DNA of 64,000 bases. It comes from Thamnaconus septentrionalis. Taxonomy: Eukaryota; Chordata; Actinopteri; Tetraodontiformes; Monacanthidae. The notes under the pieces were generated by a model. The model did not search any database. It was not told the origin of the DNA and was given only the letters and a program-made list of their open reading frames with translations. Location: NCBI GenBank assembly GCA_009823395.1, contig CM020507.1, positions 101,001-165,000 of the forward strand, in the 5' to 3' direction. Shown in pieces: positions 60,516-64,000 of the stretch. The position numbers and the translations under genes are program-made. The stretch's first letter is position 1, and each line of letters opens with the position of its first letter.

Positions 60516-61292
60516 GGTCAGAGGTCAAACAACACTTTGTTTTATTCCAGAGAGGGTGGCTGATTGGTCAGCTCAACGGATAATACAGTCACGTGATCCA
60601 AACAACTTTTTATTGTCCAATAGGGGGAGAGCGTGGGGGGAGGAGCTACAGGTTTAAAGTGACAGAGTCAGTTTAACGTCTCAAAGACCTTTTAGCGCTG
60701 TTAGCATGTGTTAGCTTAAAGCTAGACTGTGACATTTAAGAAGTGATTATCAGTTTGCATAGATAGGTCAGCTGACAGGAAGTAGACGCAGGCCGCTCGC
60801 GACAAAAACACTATTGTTATATGCAACTTCCTTTCTCTCTGTGGTGGGAGGGGCAAGACTGGAAGCAGAAGCAACAGGCCACGCCCACTCTGCGAGGTCG
60901 AGCGGGCGTGGCTGATGAGTCATTTTAGCGCAGGATGCTGTCTGACAGCCGGGGGCGCGCAGGAGACTATAAAGGAAACAGTTTGGTCCGACTTTGCTAG
61001 AGTAACACTGTGTGCGTCTTTGGCTGAGCACCTGATTGGCTGAGCGCCTGACTGGCTGAGCGCCTGATTGGCTGAGCTCCTTCCTCCAGACTCACCTGGA
61101 CTCCATCAGCTCTTGATTATTAGAAACTGATGACGACGTCACGCCCGCCACTTTTCGTTTGTCAGTTATTTATTTTGTCATTTTGTCGCACACAGCGGAC
61201 GGCGGGGAGGGGGAGGGGCTTGCCAGCCAATTGGCTTAAGGGTCGCTGGTGAGAGTGGAGGAAGGCCAATCACAGCCCAGTCAGGTGACCTT
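60258..61292. other. dab2ip 5' flank and phf19 3' UTR
   Basis: Contents: CAGA/CAGG tetramers at 60265-60330, (CA)n at 60459-60512, and four tandem GCTGAGCRCCTGATTG-type units of about 19 bases at 61020-61080. The minus-strand AATAAA at plus 61169-61174 lies about 120 bases past the phf19 stop. No other gene is recognised. Confidence 0.5.
61169..61174 (-). promoter_or_regulatory. phf19: phf19 polyadenylation signal AATAAA
   Basis: Canonical hexamer on the minus strand about 120 bases after the phf19 stop codon. Confidence 0.6.
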
Positions 61293-62757
61293 CTAATAGG
61301 GTGTCGTCCCCTCCCACTCCAGGAGGTACTGGACGGTGCCCTGGGCCGTGACCCGGCGGGCCAGCACCTGGTAGCGCTCGCCATTGGTCAGCCGGCCCGC
61401 CACCCCGAAGTAGGAGGAGATGGAGGAGTGGAGGTGGGAGGAGTCGGAGGGGATCTGCGAGGGGTCAGACAGCAGGTGGGAGGAGTCTGTTGGCAGGTGG
61501 GCGTGGCTGACGGCATCCTGGTCCTCCAGCAGCCCAGAGAGCTCCTCCCCTCCAAGCTCCTCCCCCGCTTCACTGCGATTGGTCCAGTGGCTGTAACCGT
61601 TGCTCGGCAACTTCCTCTTCTGACTGCCCACCCTCCTTCTGCAGGGCGCAGAGGTCAAAGGTCAGGCATGGCATCGCGAAACGCAGTGTCTGGTGATGTT
61701 GCAGGGGGGGCAGGAAGAGGAGGAGGAGGAGGAGGAGGAAGAGGAGGAGGAGGAGGAGGAGGAAGAAGCAGAGGAGGAAGCAGAGAAAGAGAAGAAGGAG
61801 GAAGAGGAGGAGGAGGAGGAGGAAGATGGAGGAGGAGGAGGAGGAGGATGGAGGAGGAGGCAGAGAGGAGAAGGAGGAGGAAGAGGAGGAGGGAGGGGAG
61901 AGGAGGAGGAGGAGGAGGAGGAAGAAGAGAGAAGGAGGAGGAGGAGGAGGAGGAGGAGGAGGAGGAGGGAGGGGAGGAGGATGGAGGAGGAGGAAGCAGA
62001 GAAAGAGAGAAGAAGGAGGAGGAGGGGAGGATGGGGAGGGGGGAGGAAGGGAGGAGGAGGAGGAGGAAGCAGAGAAAGAGAAGAAGGAGGAAGAGGAGGA
62101 AGATGGAGGAGAGAGGAGGAGGAGGGAGGAGAGGAGGAGGAGGAGGAGGAGGAGGAAGCAGAGAAAGAGAAGAAGAAGGAGGAGGAGGGGGAGGACGGGG
62201 AGGAGGAGGAAGAGGAGGAGGAAGAAGAGAAAGAGAAGGAGGAGGAGGAGGAGGAGGAGGAGGAGAAGAAGGGGGAGGAGGAGGAAGAAGAGAAAGAGAA
62301 GAAGAAGGAGGAGGAGGGGAGGAGGAGGAGGAAGAGGAGGAGGAGAAGAGAAAGAGAAGGAGGAGGAGGAGGAGGAGGAGGAGAAGGAGGAGGAAGAAGA
62401 GAAAGAGAAGAAGGAGGAGGAGGAGGAGGAGGAGAGAAAGAGAAGAAGGAGGGGAAGGAGGAGAAGAAGGGGGAGGAGGAGGAAGAGGAGGGGGAGGAGC
62501 TACCTGAAGTGATACGAAGTGCTTGTTGTAGCAGATCCGGAGGTGGAGGCGTCGGTGGAGTCCTGGTCCACACTCACTGTCCTACTAGAACTGCTGACAG
62601 AGACAATCAGCTGTTGATGACATCACAGTGACATCACAGTGACATCACCAACAGACAGGAAGTGAGTCTCACCTCTTCAGGCTCTGCAGCTCGTCCAGGG
62701 TGAAGTCAAAGATGTTGGCCATGTGATGGTTGGAGGTCCAGCTGCAGGACAGCTCAT

Positions 62758-62807
<50 letters not shown>

Positions 62808-62913
62808 CACCTCAGTGTTGAGACGACAGTGACGAAGGAAACGGATCAACTTACATTGGGGATGGCGTCTGCTAGGAGCCACTTGGACTTCCTCTTCCTC
62901 CTCTCAGCAGAGA

Positions 62914-62959
<46 letters not shown>

Positions 62960-63194
62960 GAGGTGAGCTGAGGTGAGAGACGCACACAGCTCGGGTCCAC
63001 CAGGACACACAGGAAGCCCACCTGCTCCTGACCACACACTTCTTCTGGCCACGCCCCCCGTCGTTCTGAGCGCGCTCAGGGAAGAGCTTGGAGGGGGGGT
63101 TGGGGGGAACCCGGTTCCTCAGGCGGAAGATGCACTTCCTCTTCTTGATCTCCTTCCCACACAGGAACCTGGACACACACACGCTGTTCACTCC

Positions 63195-63260
<66 letters not shown>

Positions 63261-64000
63261 GCTGCCTTACTTGCTCTTGTATTTGTTCAGAGCATCCAGC
63301 AGGTGCTGCCCCCTGTCTCCTGGAGGAGTGTTGGACAGCTGAAGATAAACAAAGGAACCTTGAGCAAAGAGAAAACCAGAAGGAAGCAGAACCCGGCTGG
63401 ACCAGGACCAGAACCAGAACCAGAACCAGAACCTCTCCTACCTTCCCCAGTTGCAGATGGTCCCAGTTCTCGGAGACGAAAGCCAGGATCTCGTCCAGCT
63501 CAAAGTACTTCTTCTTGCTGCTGATGGAGAGGTTGTAGAGCACCAGGTGGACCAGGTCCACCCACCGGAGGGACAGGCGCTTCACATACTCCGCCCCCTT
63601 GTTGCACGGAGAGCACAGGAAGAGGTAGAACCTGAGGAGAAGCAGGTGTTAGGATGGAGAGGACGGAGCTCCGCAGCAGCAGGAGGAGGAGCAGCAGGAG
63701 GTCAAGGGTCACCTGTCTCCAAACATCATGCTGTCCTGCAGACACTGGGTGCAGGCCTCGTGGAACCACTGCTGGCACCGGAAGCACTGCAGCATCTTCA
63801 GATACCACCTGCACAAACACCAGAGTTACACCCACGCCGTGGTGATGATGTCACCCGCAGAGCCCCTCCCATTGGTCCGCTTACTCTCCAGGGCCTCCGC
63901 AGTAGCAGTAAGACTGCTGCTGATTGGTCCGGTGCTGGGAGTCCCAGTCCAGGGACGCCAGGTCGTAGGTCAACACCTGCTTCATGGCTGACAGGGCTTT
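61293..64000 (-). CDS. phf19: phf19: PHD finger protein 19 (Polycomb-like 3), 5' partial
   Basis: PHF19 brings PRC2 to H3K36me3-marked chromatin. Minus-strand exons, 5' to 3': 63885-64000 (partial; [20 protein letters not shown]), 63713-63808 (second PHD finger, [19 protein letters not shown]), 63442-63631 ([31 protein letters not shown]), 63271-63338 ([11 protein letters not shown]), 63022-63168 ([31 protein letters not shown]: the extended-homology winged helix), 62855-62915 ([16 protein letters not shown]), 62673-62758 ([19 protein letters not shown]), 62504-62590 ([16 protein letters not shown]) and 61293-61638 (GSQKRKLPS ... [13 protein letters not shown], the chromo-like C-terminus ending EWEGTTPY). 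Stop at 61293-61295. The N-terminal Tudor domain and first PHD finger lie beyond the window. The final motif is identical to that of human PHF19 and separates it from PHF1 and MTF2. Confidence 0.95.
61709..62497. repeat. GGA/GAA polypurine tract in the last phf19 intron
   Basis: About 790 bases with virtually only purines on the plus strand (GGA units with AGAGAAAGAGAAG interruptions recurring every 60-110 bases). It is pure polypyrimidine on the transcribed-sense minus strand. All six frames contain long Glu/Gly/Arg or Ser/Pro/Leu frames (up to 359 codons) that are artefacts. Confidence 0.98.

Noticed and set aside
61428..62631. Long Glu/Gly/Arg frames (up to 359 codons) and the opposite Ser/Pro/Leu frame
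   Set aside because: Produced by the GGA polypurine tract in phf19; no non-repetitive protein sequence.

Overview
The window is vertebrate nuclear DNA, almost certainly from a ray-finned (teleost) fish with compact introns. Every gene is split by short introns with GT..AG borders, the proteins are vertebrate signalling, glycosylation and chromatin families, and the introns are packed with (CA)n/(TG)n and longer tandem repeats plus dispersed elements typical of teleosts. A percomorph with a small genome fits best, but the species cannot be fixed from this sequence. Identifications rest on conserved blocks recalled from the human proteins; no search was run.

Eight protein-coding genes are recognised. 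Seven lie head-to-tail on the minus strand and one, fibcd1, is on the plus strand. From left to right: rgs3 (1 to about 10.4 kb, minus, 3' end cut off by the window start inside the RGS domain); fibcd1 (13.0-17.0 kb, plus); pomt1 (17.8-22.2 kb, minus, tail-to-tail with fibcd1); rapgef1/C3G (23.6-30.3 kb, minus); dnm1 (32.6-41.3 kb, minus); an FHIP2 family gene closest to fhip2b/fam160b2 (42.3-48.0 kb, minus); dab2ip (49.6-60.3 kb, minus); phf19 (61.3 kb to beyond the window end, minus, 5' end cut off). Seven of the eight have human orthologues on chromosome 9q32-q34, so this is a shuffled piece of a conserved block; the FHIP2B-like gene is the outlier.

The genes are not an operon or a pathway. 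Several concern small-GTPase or membrane-traffic control (RGS3, C3G, DAB2IP, dynamin-1, FHIP2), but that is probably chance neighbourhood inherited from the ancestral chromosome.

Between exons the window is dominated by tandem repeats: dozens of (CA)n tracts, CAGT/CAGA/CAGG tetramer arrays in four genes, an approximately 790-base GGA polypurine tract in phf19, a TCA trinucleotide array in dnm1, and several minisatellites. Three matters deserve attention. In fibcd1 the start of a fibrinogen-domain exon, with its splice acceptor, has been copied twice into a tetramer array. Two copies of one dispersed repeat have each grown a different internal minisatellite. An in-frame 18-base minisatellite lies inside a coding exon of the FHIP2 gene. 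No CRISPR array, prokaryotic defence system or other unprecedented system was seen.
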